Positions 25,832 through 35,682 are shown, counted from the first letter of the stretch. The stretch is DNA of 36,028 bases from Planctomycetaceae bacterium (GCA_021732845.1 JAKFUF010000197.1:1-36028); one strand, 5' to 3'. Numbers and translations are program-made. The notes: generated by a model from the sequence alone, not told the origin.

Positions 25832-26352
25832 GCGGCGCTGGAGTGCGAAAGGATGTGTGGCCCAGAACAAAGTCGCTCACACAGCATACGCATCTGGTGG
25901 AGCATTTTGAATCACATTTCACGGATCACGGATCCACGACAGGTGTCGGGGAATGATGGAGGGCGAGGTTCGGCCACGACGGGTGGTTCGAGTGAACACA
26001 CCGAGATCAAAGAGATTTGAGCCACGGTTGGAACACGGATGAAACACGGATTTGGTGGAAGGTCGTAGAGAGCGCCAATTCGCTGGCCGTGTGCCTGCAC
26101 CTGCCGCTTCATATCTTGTGGCTGGGTTGGTGGCGCGGGCCAGCACGAGGAACTCGGCCCACACGCGAATATCAGGGCCACATTCTGCATGCGCCCACGC
26201 CATGCCCATCCCGCACGTGAAAATCAGAGCGAACAGGCCAAAGACAACCGCCCGCCGCGTCGTGGCGACGGGCGGGCGGAAGGATTGAACGAGTTGTGAA
26301 ACACGATCGCCGGCTTCAAGTCCGAGACCCGCGGGTCTGTCTCCCGAGGGAA
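25832..26352. other. Intergenic region upstream of the cassette
   Basis: No credible gene. It should carry the promoter for the SIR2-TIR gene on the minus strand; no unambiguous boxes are visible. It holds repeated short ACACGGAT/TCACGGAT sequences (25920-26050) and a GC-rich hairpin near 26250 that likely terminates the aminotransferase transcript. Confidence 0.5.
26248..26279 (-). terminator. GC-rich hairpin, likely terminator of aminotransferase
   Basis: CCGCCCGCC (26248-26256) pairs perfectly with GGCGGGCGG (26271-26279), and the inner CGTCG/CGACG extends the stem around a three-base loop with one bulged base. On the minus strand the stem is followed by TTGTCTTT. It lies 74 bases past the aminotransferase stop codon, as expected of an intrinsic terminator. 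Confidence 0.6.
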
Positions 26353-27585
26353 CTACTGTCGTTCCGGCTCGCTGACCCGGACGGGGATCGAGAGCATTTT
26401 CGGCCGGTTCATGACCCCCTGCAGCGTCCGCTTGACCGGGCGGCCGAAGGCGACGCAGAGGGCTTTGACGACCCGGTCCTGCTGGGGCTCGGTCAGTTCC
26501 GGGTAGATCGGCAGGGCCAGTGTTTCCTTCGACGCCAGTTCCGAGGCCGGCATGGAACCGGGCTGATAGCCGAGGCTCGCGAAGCAGGGCTGCAGGTGCA
26601 GGGGCAGCGGGTAGTACACTCCGCAGCCGATCCCCTGTTCCTTGAGCGATTTCAACACTTCGTCGCGTTTGCCGTTGGGCACGCGCACGCAGTATTGATT
26701 GAAGACATGCCGCCGGTCGGGCAACGCCGTCGGCAGGGTCAGGGCATCGGCGATCCCGTACTCATGGAACATCGTGGCATAGCGGCGGGCATTCCGCTGC
26801 CGGGCCAGCGTCCACTGTTCCAGCGAGCGGAACTTGACCCTCAGCACCGCCGCCTGCAGGGCGTCCAGCCGGCTGTTGAGGCCCACTTCCGCGTGTTCGT
26901 ACATGCCAGTCTGGCCGTGGACGCGCAGCCGCCGCAGGCGGGTGGCGATCACTGGATCGTCGGTGGTGATCAACCCGCCGTCGCCCGCGCCGCCGAGGTT
27001 TTTCGTGGGGAAGAAGCTGAAGCAGCCCATCGTCCCGAGGACGCCAGCCCGGCGTTTGCGGTATTCGGCACCGATCGCCTGGCAGGCATCTTCAATGATG
27101 GGAATGCCGAGCCGCGTGGCGGTGCGCCAAATCGGATCCATCTCGACGCACTGGCCGAACAGATGCACCGGCATGATCGCCTTGGTGCGTGGCGTGATCG
27201 CGGCTTCCGTAGCCACGGGGTCCATGTTGAAGCTGACCGGGTCGATGTCGACGAACACCGGCTTCAGGCCCAGGCGGAAAATCGCCGAGGCCGTGGCAAA
27301 GAAGGTGTAGGGACTGGTGATGACTTCGTCACCTGGGGTCAGGTCGAGGGCCATCAGCGCCAGGATCAGCGCGTCGGTGCCCGAGGCACAGCCGATCGCC
27401 TCGCGGGCATCGCAATACGCGGCGATCTCCTGCTCCAGCAGCGAGACCTCTTCACCCAGGATGAATTTTTGTTCGGAGAAGACCTTGAGGACGGCGTCGC
27501 GGATCTCGGGGGCCATCAGCCGATGCTGAATCACCAGATCAATCAGGGGGACCGGCGGCGGGGCTTGAAGCGGATTCTCGCTCAT
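26353..27585 (-). CDS. DegT/DnrJ/EryC1/StrS aminotransferase
   Basis: The 410-residue PLP enzyme belongs to the sugar aminotransferase family that makes amino-sugar nucleotides for surface polysaccharides. Visible signatures are GCASGTDALILALMAL (PLP phosphate loop), GDEVITSPYTFFATA, the aspartate that contacts PLP in PIIEDACQAIGAEY, the Schiff-base lysine in CFSFFPTKNLGGAGDGG, and GLNSRLDALQAAVL. I chose the ATG at 27583-27585 because GGAG lies six bases upstream and the alignment-like region starts right after it (VPLIDL). No other sugar-nucleotide genes are adjacent, so the exact substrate cannot be assigned. Confidence 0.9.
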   Translation of the reverse strand: MSENPLQAPPPVPLIDLVIQHRLMAPEIRDAVLKVFSEQKFILGEEVSLLEQEIAAYCDAREAIGCASGTDALILALMALDLTPGDEVITSPYTFFATASAIFRLGLKPVFVDIDPVSFNMDPVATEAAITPRTKAIMPVHLFGQCVEMDPIWRTATRLGIPIIEDACQAIGAEYRKRRAGVLGTMGCFSFFPTKNLGGAGDGGLITTDDPVIATRLRRLRVHGQTGMYEHAEVGLNSRLDALQAAVLRVKFRSLEQWTLARQRNARRYATMFHEYGIADALTLPTALPDRRHVFNQYCVRVPNGKRDEVLKSLKEQGIGCGVYYPLPLHLQPCFASLGYQPGSMPASELASKETLALPIYPELTEPQQDRVVKALCVAFGRPVKRTLQGVMNRPKMLSIPVRVSEPERQ

Positions 27586-27889
27586 TGGCGACTCCATTCG
27601 CACCAGAGAGACGGACATATTCGGGACGAACACCGCGCAGCGGAAACCGCCGCGTGGGAAGACACCTTCACCCGCTGCCTTCGCTTTTCCGCCGCCGGTT
27701 CCACCGAGGCTCAAAAGCTGTTCGAGAGTGTATGGGGCGGCGTACACTACGCCTGCCGGTTGAGTGTGTCAAGGTGATGTTGGGAGCGCCCTCCGTCGTG
27801 GCGGACACGGGCCAGCATTCCGCGCCGCTCGAATTTCCCGATGCGCGGCCCGTCCGTTTTGCGATATCGGAGGCCAGTTGACTTCAACA
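27586..27889. other. Intergenic region between mutL and aminotransferase
   Basis: About 300 bases between the stop of mutL and the start of the aminotransferase gene, both on the minus strand. It presumably contains the promoter of the aminotransferase gene. I see no gene, repeat or strong hairpin in it. Confidence 0.4.
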
Positions 27890-29947
27890 TCAACCCAGCC
27901 GGCCAAACTGCCGGTCGAGTTCGGTGCGGCTGAGCATCAGGGCGGTCGGGCGGCCATGGGGGCAGTGGTGGGCGTCGTCCACGAGGTGCCGCAGCGTCAG
28001 CAGGCTGTCGATCTCTTCCGGTGTGAGCCGCTGGCCGGCCTTGATCGCCGCCTTGCAGGACATCATGTGCAGCATGGTGTCCAGCAGATCCCGCCGCGAG
28101 GGGCCGCGGCTGGAGGCCGCCAACTGCTCGCTGACCTCCCGAATGATCTCTGCCGGATCAAGTCTCGACAGCAGCACCGGATAAGCGGTGACCAACACCG
28201 TCTGACCGCCGAAGGCCTCCACATGCAGGCCGAACTGCCGCAGCAGTGTTTCGTGTTCTTTGAGCAGCGCCGCATCGGCGGCGGTGACCTCCACCGTCTC
28301 GGGGATCAGCATCCGCTGCGACTCCACCGATCCGGCGAGAATCCGGTTCCGCAACTGCTCATACAGGATCCGCTCGTGCAGGGCATGCTGGTCCACGACC
28401 TGCAGGCCCTCGACCGTCTCCACGACGAGATAGGAATCGTGAATCTGCATCGCCCGCTGCTCGATGGCGAGGGGCTTTCGCTCAATGACCGTCGGCTGCA
28501 ATGGCGGCGTGACTGGAGAAACCGCTGGTGCCGCTTCAACCGCTTCAAATGCGGTGGCGTTCTCCACCGTCTCGGCTTTGGGCCGATCTTCGACGGCCAA
28601 TGGGACAGCCGCCTCCAATTGACGCGGCTCCGGGGCTTCCATCACCGCCACGGCACTGTCGGACTGCTCCCAGGCCGGGGCGCCCTCAGGCGCGGTCGGC
28701 TGAGAAAAACTGGGGGTGACCAGTGTAAACGGTGCCGTCGCGGCAAGCGCTGCGTGACGGTCCGGCGGGGTGAAGGCTGGCGAAGAGACGGTGGCAGCAG
28801 GAGGGCCGGAAGCGGCGGCGGGTTGAGCCCAGCGCTCCGCCTGCTGGCTGGCCCACGAGACCAGATCGAGCTGCGCCTCACGCTGTTTTTGCGGATCGAC
28901 CGGTGGCCCGGAAGCCCCCGTGTTCGCCAGCGGACCCACGCGGAGGATGCTGTCGAGGTTCATCCCCAGGAACTTGCTCCGGAGGGTCGACAGCGTCTGC
29001 CGGTACAGCCGTTGACCATCGCGGAAGCGGACCTCGGCCTTCGTCGGGTGGACGTTCACATCCACCTGGTCGGCCGGCACTTCCAGGAACAGGAAACAGA
29101 TCGGGTTGCGGCCCACCATCAGTAAGCCACGGTACGCTTCGGTCAGCGCATGCTGCAGCGCCCGGTCTTGAATCCAGCGGCCGTTCAAAAACAGCCATTC
29201 GCTCTTCCGCGTACTCTTGCTGACCGACGGATGGCCGACGTAGCCCCACAGGCGGATGCCGTCCATCTCCGATTCAACCCAGATCAGTTGCTTGGCGAGT
29301 TCTCCGCCGTGAAACAGCGTGATCCGGTCCAGCACGCTTTCCGTGGCCGGCAGTTCGTAGATCGTCTTGCCGTTGTGTCGCAACACCATGTGCAGCCGCG
29401 GGTTGGCCAGCGCGATCTTGGTGAACTGCTCGCTGATGTGCCCGAACTCGGTGCTGGTTGTCTTCAAAAACCTGCGCCGCACCGGCGTGTTGACAAACAG
29501 TTGCTCGACTTCGATTTGCGTACCGAGCGGGCAGCCACAGAGCTGTGGCTCAGACAGGTCACCGCAGCGCACGACCAGCTCGGTGCCCTGCAGCAGATCG
29601 GCGGTCCGGCTGCGAACGCGGAAGTGGCTCACTTCGGCAATGGAAGCCAGCGCCTCGCCGCGAAAGCCCAGCGTCTGAACGCGAAACAAATCGTCAGCTT
29701 CACGCAGCTTGCTGGTCGCGTGGCTCGCGACCGCCAGCAGCAAATCTTCCGGGTGAATCCCCTCGCCATCGTCGACAATGCGGATCAGCTCGGTGCCACC
29801 CTGCTCGATGTCGATTTCGATCCGCGTGGCGAGCGCATCGACACTGTTTTCGAGCAGTTCTTTCACCACGCTCGCCGGCCGCTCGATCACCTCGCCGGCC
29901 GCGATTTTGTTGACGACATGAGGGCTGAGTTGCTGAATGCGAGACAT
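27890..29947 (-). CDS. mutL: DNA mismatch repair protein MutL
   Basis: The 685-residue protein is MutL, the GHKL ATPase that links MutS mismatch recognition to strand incision. The N-terminal ATPase motifs are intact: [40 protein letters not shown]. The transducer domain ends near residue 330. A proline/alanine-rich linker (about 340-480) leads to the C-terminal dimerisation domain, which carries the complete endonuclease motif [12 protein letters not shown] at 519-530, the CKAAIKAG stretch and HHCPHGRP near the end. It should therefore be a nicking-type MutL as in bacteria without MutH. No clear Shine-Dalgarno precedes the ATG. It is divergent from the BlaI-like gene. Confidence 0.96.
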   Translation of the reverse strand: MSRIQQLSPHVVNKIAAGEVIERPASVVKELLENSVDALATRIEIDIEQGGTELIRIVDDGEGIHPEDLLLAVASHATSKLREADDLFRVQTLGFRGEALASIAEVSHFRVRSRTADLLQGTELVVRCGDLSEPQLCGCPLGTQIEVEQLFVNTPVRRRFLKTTSTEFGHISEQFTKIALANPRLHMVLRHNGKTIYELPATESVLDRITLFHGGELAKQLIWVESEMDGIRLWGYVGHPSVSKSTRKSEWLFLNGRWIQDRALQHALTEAYRGLLMVGRNPICFLFLEVPADQVDVNVHPTKAEVRFRDGQRLYRQTLSTLRSKFLGMNLDSILRVGPLANTGASGPPVDPQKQREAQLDLVSWASQQAERWAQPAAASGPPAATVSSPAFTPPDRHAALAATAPFTLVTPSFSQPTAPEGAPAWEQSDSAVAVMEAPEPRQLEAAVPLAVEDRPKAETVENATAFEAVEAAPAVSPVTPPLQPTVIERKPLAIEQRAMQIHDSYLVVETVEGLQVVDQHALHERILYEQLRNRILAGSVESQRMLIPETVEVTAADAALLKEHETLLRQFGLHVEAFGGQTVLVTAYPVLLSRLDPAEIIREVSEQLAASSRGPSRRDLLDTMLHMMSCKAAIKAGQRLTPEEIDSLLTLRHLVDDAHHCPHGRPTALMLSRTELDRQFGRLG

Positions 29948-30034
29948 GCTTATGTGGTATCGACTGCCGGCGGAAAAGGAAAGCGGTCGAACGGCAAACC
30001 GAGCCCCTCAAATTTGACGCGTCCGGCAGAAGTG

Positions 30035-30059
30035 AATTTCAAATCTCAAATTTGAAATT
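30035..30059. promoter_or_regulatory. AT-rich inverted repeat between mutL and blaI-like gene
   Basis: AATTTCAAA at 30035-30043 and TTTGAAATT at 30051-30059 form a perfect nine-base inverted repeat with a seven-base spacer in an otherwise GC-rich divergent intergenic region (29948-30230). It lies about 90 bases upstream of mutL and 170 upstream of the BlaI-like gene. It could be a regulator binding site or a hairpin. It lacks the TACA/TGTA pattern of known BlaI operators. Confidence 0.35.
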
Positions 30060-30230
30060 GCGTTGCAACCAGCGACTGGACTCCTGGCACCACGCGCGGC
30101 AGGCCCGATCCACAACAAGCGAAAATTTTAGCCACCCCGCTTGCATTGCCTTTCCGCAGTGGTTAATATTTTAGCCTGACAAGCGACGCCGGTCACCGAG
30201 GCCGGCAGCACTGTGCGGGAGGAGGCGGAG

Positions 30231-30629
30231 ATGGGGAAGCGGAGCGAGCCGAAGCTCAGCGGTCGCGAGCGGCAGATCATGGACGTGATTTACGCCAAGG
30301 GGCAGGCGTCGGCCCTGGAGGTGATGGCCGAACTGCCTGATCCGCCGGGCAAGACCGCCGTGCGGACATTTCTGCGGATCCTGGAGGAGAAGGGACACCT
30401 GATCCACGAGCAGGTTGGGCAGACCTACCTGTTTCGCGCGGTCCGGCCCCGCGAGGCGGCTGGCCCGTCGGCCCTGCGGCGGGTGCTGGATGTGTTCTTC
30501 GGTGGCTCACTCGAACAGGCGGTGGCGGCGCACCTGGGAGACACCGAGGAGCTGAGCGACACCGAGCTGAAGCGGCTGGTCGGCATCATCCAGCAAGCGC
30601 GCAAGTCGCGGAAAGGAGCGGGGTCATGA
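30231..30629 (+). CDS. BlaI/MecI/CopY-family transcriptional repressor
   Basis: The 132-residue repressor (from the ATG at 30231, preceded by a purine-rich GGAGGAGGCGGAG; a GTG at 30213 is less likely) has the BlaI winged helix: LSGRERQIMDVIYAKGQA, then SALEVMAELPDPPGKTAVRT as recognition region and FLRILEEKGHLIHEQVGQTY as wing. The C-terminal helices (about 85-125) form the dimerisation part. In beta-lactam and related systems such repressors are cleaved or released after the partner M56 membrane peptidase is triggered. The partner gene overlaps this one by four bases (ATGA), so the pair is a regulator/sensor unit. Confidence 0.92.
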   Translation: MGKRSEPKLSGRERQIMDVIYAKGQASALEVMAELPDPPGKTAVRTFLRILEEKGHLIHEQVGQTYLFRAVRPREAAGPSALRRVLDVFFGGSLEQAVAAHLGDTEELSDTELKRLVGIIQQARKSRKGAGS

Positions 30630-33400
30630 TCGACTGGATCGCGGTCAACCGGGTTCTCGACGCAAGTTTCGGCGCGGGATGTGATCTGGCCCTGCGGGCG
30701 ACCATCGTCCTGGCGTTCGCCGCGCTGGTAACGCGCGGCATGTCGCGGGCGACGGCCGCGGCACGGCATCTGGTATGGAGCGCGGCACTGGTCGGCGTGC
30801 TGCTGTTGCCGGTGTTCTCGATGCTCGCGCCGGTCACCATTGCGCTGCCTGCCGTGACCCGTTCTGCCAGCCCGCCGCCTGTCAAGGCGATTGAGCACCC
30901 GGGAGATCCAGGTGTCGGCTCCAGCACCCTGCCACAGTTCGCCGCGGCAACGGCCGATCTGGAAGCGGATGCTGTCGGCGAGCCGGCGATGCTCGATGCG
31001 GAGCCCACAGTGAGGCCGGCCCGGGTTGCGGCTGAGCCACGAAAGGTGGCGTTCCTTGTTGCAGCCACGCCGGGAGCCTGGTTGGTTCCCTGGCGGGTGC
31101 TCGCCATCGGGGTGTGGCTCGCGGGAGCGCTGCTGTTCGCCGTGCCATTGGTGAGAGGCTGCTGGAGCCTCCGCCGGCTGCGACTGAAGTCGCAGCCACT
31201 GCCGGCGCACATTGAGGAAGAGCTGCAGGAACTTGCCGACGGGTTGTCGGTGGTGGGGCTGATGACAGCCGCGCGGACGATGCCGATGACGTGGGGCCTG
31301 TTCCGGTCGGTCGTGTTGCTGCCGGCGGAATCGGCGATGTGGACGGCCGAGCGGCGGCGGCTGGTGTTGCTGCACGAACTGGCGCATGTCCGCCGCCACG
31401 ACTGCCTGTTTCAGATGCTGGGACAGGTTGTGCGGGCGTTGCACTGGTTCAACCCGCTGGCGTGGCTGGCGCTGAACGAACTGCGGCTGGAACAGGAACA
31501 GGCCAGCGATGACGTGGTCCTGAATGCGGGAACGGATGCGGACGAATACGCGGGAGAACTGCTGATGGTTTCGGCACGGCTGCCGCGGAGCATGTGGGAT
31601 GCGGGAACTGAAACGAAGGGATGCGAATCAGCAGGATTTGAGTCGACCGGATCAGAGTCGGCAGTGGCGCTCGCCATGAGCCGGGTGACACGTCTCGAAC
31701 ACCGTATCAAGGCAATTTTGAACATGAACAGCAATCGACTTCCTCTTTCCCTGCGAACTGTCGCCCTGAGCCTGACGCTCCTGGGTGGCTTCGTGTGCGG
31801 CGTCGCCGGCGTGCAGTGGCAGGAGGCCCAGGCCAGGTCGCCCGTCGTGCCGGCTCTAGCCACGGCGACAGCCGCACCGGCACCTGCGGTCATCAAAGGG
31901 GCTTCTTCGTCGCCCGTGGCTCTGGCGATGGCCGACCCAGTGGCGGCGGATGCCAAAGCAAGTGGGGAGCAGGCTGGCCAGGCCGTGGCTGGGCCGCCCG
32001 CGGCGGCCCCTGCGGCGGGCGGAGGCACGGTTGCCAACCCGGGGACGCCACAGCCTGCTGCCGCGGGCAATGATGCCGCCGGTGGCAAACTGGTCGACGT
32101 GCTGAAAAAGATCGAGGCGTTCTCCGCCGTCGAAGTCGACCCGACGACCCTGAATGAAGCGGCGATCCGCGGGATGCTGGGATCGCTCAAGGATCCGTAC
32201 TCGACGTTCATCACCGCCGCCGAACTCAAGGAACTGCACACCCACATTGACGGCCAACTGGTGGGCATCGGCACCGCGCTCTCCCGCGAAAAGGATGTCA
32301 CGACGGTCATCAACGTGCTGCCGAATTCTCCGGCCCTCAAGGGCGGACTGAAGGTTGGCGACGTGATTCTGGCGGTCAACGGCGAGGCTGTCGGCAGCCT
32401 GGAAGACACGGTCAAGAAGGTGCGTGGTCCCGTGGGCTCCGAAGTGTGGCTCAAGATCCGCCGCGATCAAACGGAATCGATCCTGTCGCTGAAGCGGGAT
32501 ACGATCCAGATTTCCGCGGTTCGCGGGCTGTCGATGGATGCCGAGGGCCACTGGCAGCATTGGCTCGACGCCCCCCAAAAGATTGCGTACATCCAACTGA
32601 CCGAATTCAACCGGGCGGCGGTGGAAGATCTGAAGGCCGCGCTCAAGACGCTCAAGGAGCAGGGTTTGAAAGGGTTGGTTCTGGATCTGCGGGGCAATCC
32701 CGGCGGACTGCTCAATGGCACGGTCGAAGCCGCACAGCTCTTCCTGAAGGAGGGCATGATCGTGCAGACGAAGGGCCGCACCGCCGAAAGCTCGTGGTCG
32801 TTCAAGGCTGGTGCCGACGCGCCTTATGCAGACCTGCCGCTGATCCTCGTCGTCGACAACCGTACCGCCTCCGCCGGTGAAGTTCTGACCGCCGCGCTGC
32901 AGGACAACGGCCGGGCGATCGTGGTCGGCGAACGAACCTTTGGCAAAGGCTCGGTGCAGTCGATCATCCCCCTGGAAAATGACACCACCGGACCCGCCGT
33001 CCGCCTGACCACGGCGCAGATGTTGACCCCCAAAGGCCGCGCCTGGAGCCGCATGGCGGATTCCAAGGACTGGGGGTTGGACCCCAATGATGGTTACTTT
33101 ATTCCGCTGACGACCGAGCAGCGGATGGCGCGGCACGGGAAGCGAGCGGGGCGCGAGAGAGGGAGCGTGAAGGTCGCTGAGCCCCTGACTCCGGAAAGCG
33201 TGGAGCAGGAACTTGCCGACCCCGCCCTGGCGGCGGCGTTCAAGGCGATGGCCTCCAAGGTGGCCGGAGGCGAGTTCGCCAAAACCGGCAAGCCACTGGC
33301 CGACCAGCAGTCCCAGTTCTCCCGGAGTGACGAGCTGCGGAAGGAACGCGATGAGCTGAAGAAGAAACTGGAACAGGTGGAACGTGAACTGGTGCAATGA
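30626..33400 (+). CDS. M56 (BlaR1-like) peptidase fused to PDZ-S41 protease
   Basis: The 924-residue protein joins two proteases. Residues 1-380 are BlaR1/MecR1-like M56: membrane segments near 20-75 and 155-175, the zinc motif HELAH at 250-254, and a downstream EQEQASDD. A membrane segment near 375-395 and an alanine/proline/glycine-rich linker (about 400-480) lead to a C-terminal-processing-peptidase unit: a helical stretch with DPYSTFI, a PDZ domain (about 540-625, SPALKGGLKVGDVILAVNG) and the S41 catalytic core (GLVLDLRGNPGG, then catalytic Ser749 in TASAGE and Lys774 in FGKGS, 25 apart as in Tsp). The C-terminus is a coiled-coil-like charged tail. M56 partners usually cleave or signal to BlaI; the fused S41 may act as an extracytoplasmic second protease. 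Confidence 0.88.
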   Translation: MIDWIAVNRVLDASFGAGCDLALRATIVLAFAALVTRGMSRATAAARHLVWSAALVGVLLLPVFSMLAPVTIALPAVTRSASPPPVKAIEHPGDPGVGSSTLPQFAAATADLEADAVGEPAMLDAEPTVRPARVAAEPRKVAFLVAATPGAWLVPWRVLAIGVWLAGALLFAVPLVRGCWSLRRLRLKSQPLPAHIEEELQELADGLSVVGLMTAARTMPMTWGLFRSVVLLPAESAMWTAERRRLVLLHELAHVRRHDCLFQMLGQVVRALHWFNPLAWLALNELRLEQEQASDDVVLNAGTDADEYAGELLMVSARLPRSMWDAGTETKGCESAGFESTGSESAVALAMSRVTRLEHRIKAILNMNSNRLPLSLRTVALSLTLLGGFVCGVAGVQWQEAQARSPVVPALATATAAPAPAVIKGASSSPVALAMADPVAADAKASGEQAGQAVAGPPAAAPAAGGGTVANPGTPQPAAAGNDAAGGKLVDVLKKIEAFSAVEVDPTTLNEAAIRGMLGSLKDPYSTFITAAELKELHTHIDGQLVGIGTALSREKDVTTVINVLPNSPALKGGLKVGDVILAVNGEAVGSLEDTVKKVRGPVGSEVWLKIRRDQTESILSLKRDTIQISAVRGLSMDAEGHWQHWLDAPQKIAYIQLTEFNRAAVEDLKAALKTLKEQGLKGLVLDLRGNPGGLLNGTVEAAQLFLKEGMIVQTKGRTAESSWSFKAGADAPYADLPLILVVDNRTASAGEVLTAALQDNGRAIVVGERTFGKGSVQSIIPLENDTTGPAVRLTTAQMLTPKGRAWSRMADSKDWGLDPNDGYFIPLTTEQRMARHGKRAGRERGSVKVAEPLTPESVEQELADPALAAAFKAMASKVAGGEFAKTGKPLADQQSQFSRSDELRKERDELKKKLEQVERELVQ

Positions 33401-33424
33401 CCATCGTTGAAGACCTGCCAGTCC

Positions 33425-33466
33425 TGGGGACGACGCCACCCGGCGCCGTCCCTGGGGATTTTTGGC
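33425..33466 (+). terminator. Hairpin with T-run after M56-S41 gene
   Basis: TGGGGACGACGCC pairs, with one mismatch, with GGCGCCGTCCCTGG across a short ACCC loop and is followed by GGGGATTTTTGG. It lies about 25 bases past the stop codon at 33398-33400, a typical intrinsic terminator position. Confidence 0.6.
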
Positions 33467-33692
33467 CACCCAGATTCCGGGCCTGTGCGGGGCCGGATTC
33501 ATTCGGATGGCAGGTACGCGACGGTTCAATTTCTGACCATCCGATCCAGGCACGGTGTCGCCAGACCAGCCACGCAGCCGTAAACTCCGCGGAGTGGCGA
33601 ATTTCGCTGACGGCTTTTGCGTCGACCGCCGGGCTCCGCTACAGTTCAAGATCCGTTTTTGATTTCCCGCCTCCCGCATCACCGAATTCCTC

Positions 33693-35270
33693 ATGTCTGT
33701 TTCCGTGCGCCGTGCCCTGGTCAGTGTCAGCGATAAATCCGGTCTGGCGGAGTTCTCCCGCGGACTCGTGGATCTGGGGTTTCAGATCGTGTCCACCGGC
33801 GGCACGCGGCGGCATCTGCTGGAACTGGGGCTGCCGGTGCTGGATGTGGCCGAGTACACCGGCTTCCCGGAGATGATGGACGGGCGGCTGAAGACGCTGC
33901 ATCCCAAGGTGCATGGGGCAATTCTCGGCCGGCCAAATCTCGCGGAGGATGCAGCCTCCATGCAGGCGCACGGCATCATTCCGTTTGAGCTGGTGGTCTG
34001 TAATCTGTACCCGTTTGAAGCCACGGTGGCCAAGCCGGGTGTCACCCATGAAGAGGCGGTGGAAAACATCGACATCGGCGGGCCGAGCATGGTTCGCTCG
34101 GCGGCCAAGAACCACGCGCATGTGGCTGTCGTGACCCGTGCTCACCAGTACGCGCAGGTGCTGGAGGCTCTCAAAGCAGGGAGCATCCCGCTGGCCCTGC
34201 AGCAGCAACTGGCCGCCGCCGCCTTCGACATGACCGCCCGCTACGACACCGCGATCGCCGCCTACATGGCAAAATACCTCGGCCAAAATTCAGGTGCCGA
34301 GGCCGAACAGTTCCCGGCCAAGCTGGAACTGTCGTTCGTCCGCAAGGAAGAGCTCCGCTACGGCGAGAATCCCCATCAGTCGGCGGCGTTTTACGTCGAA
34401 TCAAACGCCGCCAGTGGCTCACTGGCCACCGCCACCCAACTGCACGGCAAAGAGCTGTCCTACAACAACCTGCTGGATCTCGACGCCGCGTGGAACCTCG
34501 TCCGTGGCTTCGACGATCCGGCCGCCGTGGTCCTCAAGCACAACAACCCGTGCGGCGCGGGCATTGCCGACACCCTCGCCGAAGCCTTCGACCGCGCCTA
34601 CGCTGGCGATCCCGTCAGCGCCTTTGGCTCCATTTTAGGGTTCAACCGCACTGTCGACCTGGCCACCGCCGAACAGCTCTGCCTGCCGGACCGGTTCATT
34701 GAAGCGATCATCGCCCCCGACTACGACATTGACGCACTCCAGGCCCTGACCACCCGCCCGAAGTGGAAAGCCAATGTGCGGCTGCTGAAAGCTCCGCTGG
34801 TCAGCGGCCGGCTGGGCAAAGACTATCGGCGAGTCTCCGGGGGCCTGCTGGTGCAGGACGCAGACGACAAGCTGGACATCCCCACCGATTGGAAGCTGGT
34901 CACCAGCCGTCCGCCCTCTCCGCAGGAATGGAGCGACTTGGCGTTCGCCTGGACCGTGGTGCGGCATGTGAAGTCCAATGCGATTGTCATCGCGCGGGGC
35001 GGCATGCTGACCGGTGTCGGAGCCGGGCAGATGAGCCGCGTGGACTCGGTGGAAATCGCCGTCAAGAAGTCCGCAGCCCGCAGCCCCGGAGCGTCACTGG
35101 CCTCGGACGCCTTCTTCCCATTCCGCGACGGCGTGGATGCCGCCGCGGCAGCGGGAGTGACCGCCATCGTCCAGCCCGGCGGCAGCCGCAACGACGCCGA
35201 CGCCATCGCCGCCTGCAATGAACGTGGCATGGCCATGGTGTTTACCAGCGTGCGGCACTTTAAACACTGA
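33693..35270 (+). CDS. purH: Bifunctional AICAR transformylase/IMP cyclohydrolase
   Basis: The 525-residue cytoplasmic enzyme performs the last two steps of de novo IMP synthesis. The N-terminal MGS-like cyclohydrolase domain has RALVSVSDKSGLAEF, VSTGGTRRHL, MMDGRLKTLHPKVHGAIL and NLYPFEATV (residues 7-115), and continues with ENIDIGGPSMVRSAAKN. The transformylase domain has RYGENPHQSAAFY, GKELSYNNLLDLDAAW, KHNNPCGAG with the catalytic Lys-His, and ends SDAFFPFRDGVD...IVQPGGSRND. Length and motif order are canonical. About 290 bases of non-coding sequence precede it, so it probably has its own promoter. Confidence 0.97.
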   Translation: MSVSVRRALVSVSDKSGLAEFSRGLVDLGFQIVSTGGTRRHLLELGLPVLDVAEYTGFPEMMDGRLKTLHPKVHGAILGRPNLAEDAASMQAHGIIPFELVVCNLYPFEATVAKPGVTHEEAVENIDIGGPSMVRSAAKNHAHVAVVTRAHQYAQVLEALKAGSIPLALQQQLAAAAFDMTARYDTAIAAYMAKYLGQNSGAEAEQFPAKLELSFVRKEELRYGENPHQSAAFYVESNAASGSLATATQLHGKELSYNNLLDLDAAWNLVRGFDDPAAVVLKHNNPCGAGIADTLAEAFDRAYAGDPVSAFGSILGFNRTVDLATAEQLCLPDRFIEAIIAPDYDIDALQALTTRPKWKANVRLLKAPLVSGRLGKDYRRVSGGLLVQDADDKLDIPTDWKLVTSRPPSPQEWSDLAFAWTVVRHVKSNAIVIARGGMLTGVGAGQMSRVDSVEIAVKKSAARSPGASLASDAFFPFRDGVDAAAAAGVTAIVQPGGSRNDADAIAACNERGMAMVFTSVRHFKH

Positions 35271-35326
35271 TTGACTCGCGACACAACGATTGTTCGATCA
35301 ACGGCGTCTTGCGTCGAAAAGGAACT

Positions 35327-35440
35327 GTCGATGAGGGCCTTCAACATTCGTTCCGTCCAGACCGTGCGTTCCCCCCAGCCCCAGCGGAACAGGGGGTCTC
35401 CGGCTTGCTGAGCCACGATGGTTTGGGCCACCGGCGGCAC
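35327..35440 (-). pseudogene. Probable group II-type reverse transcriptase N-terminal remnant
   Basis: On the minus strand a short frame reads PPVAQTIVAQQAGDPLFRW, GWGERTVWTERMLKALI. The WTERML-AL pattern is typical of the extreme N-terminus of planctomycete group II intron reverse transcriptases, where it is normally followed by GVKGGKW. Here the match ends after about 40 residues and the frame runs into the antisense of purH, so only a stub remains. Identification rests on a short motif. Confidence 0.35.
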
Positions 35441-35442
35441 TG

Positions 35443-35498
35443 GTTTCTGTTGACAGAAACTGCCAGATGAAGCGCAGGTTCTGCTTCGCCTGATCTGG
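35443..35498. other. Two adjacent hairpins downstream of purH
   Basis: GTTTCTG (35443-35449) pairs with CAGAAAC (35454-35460) around a TTGA loop. Immediately after, CCAGAT (35463-35468) pairs with ATCTGG (35493-35498), with an inner GAAGC/GCTTC stem. They could terminate purH transcription (no T-run follows) or be part of the mobile-element remnant beside them. Confidence 0.4.
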
Positions 35499-35682
35499 TC
35501 ATGAATGAATCCATCTTCCTGCCTCCCTTCGCTCCCCCGGCATTACCCGGCTTCAACGCTACTATTACCCCGGCACGAAAGAAACGCACGACTGAATCAA
35601 CTTGGGAACCTTGGGAACCATCAAGCTTCGTCCAGGGGCGTGTGGCTCGTGGTTCGACTTTTCGTGTGAGGACGACTCCGAC

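Noticed and set aside
26296-27777. A 493-codon plus-strand frame opposite the aminotransferase gene
   Set aside because: The minus strand carries a canonical PLP aminotransferase; the plus frame is a shadow.
27764-29125. A 453-codon plus-strand frame opposite mutL
   Set aside because: MutL motifs on the other strand are complete, and the plus frame has arginine/glutamine-rich low-complexity composition.
31856-33694. A 612-codon open frame on the minus strand opposite the M56-S41 gene
   Set aside because: It is antisense to a gene with clear catalytic motifs, is rich in Arg, Gly and His, and shows no family pattern; a typical GC-rich shadow.
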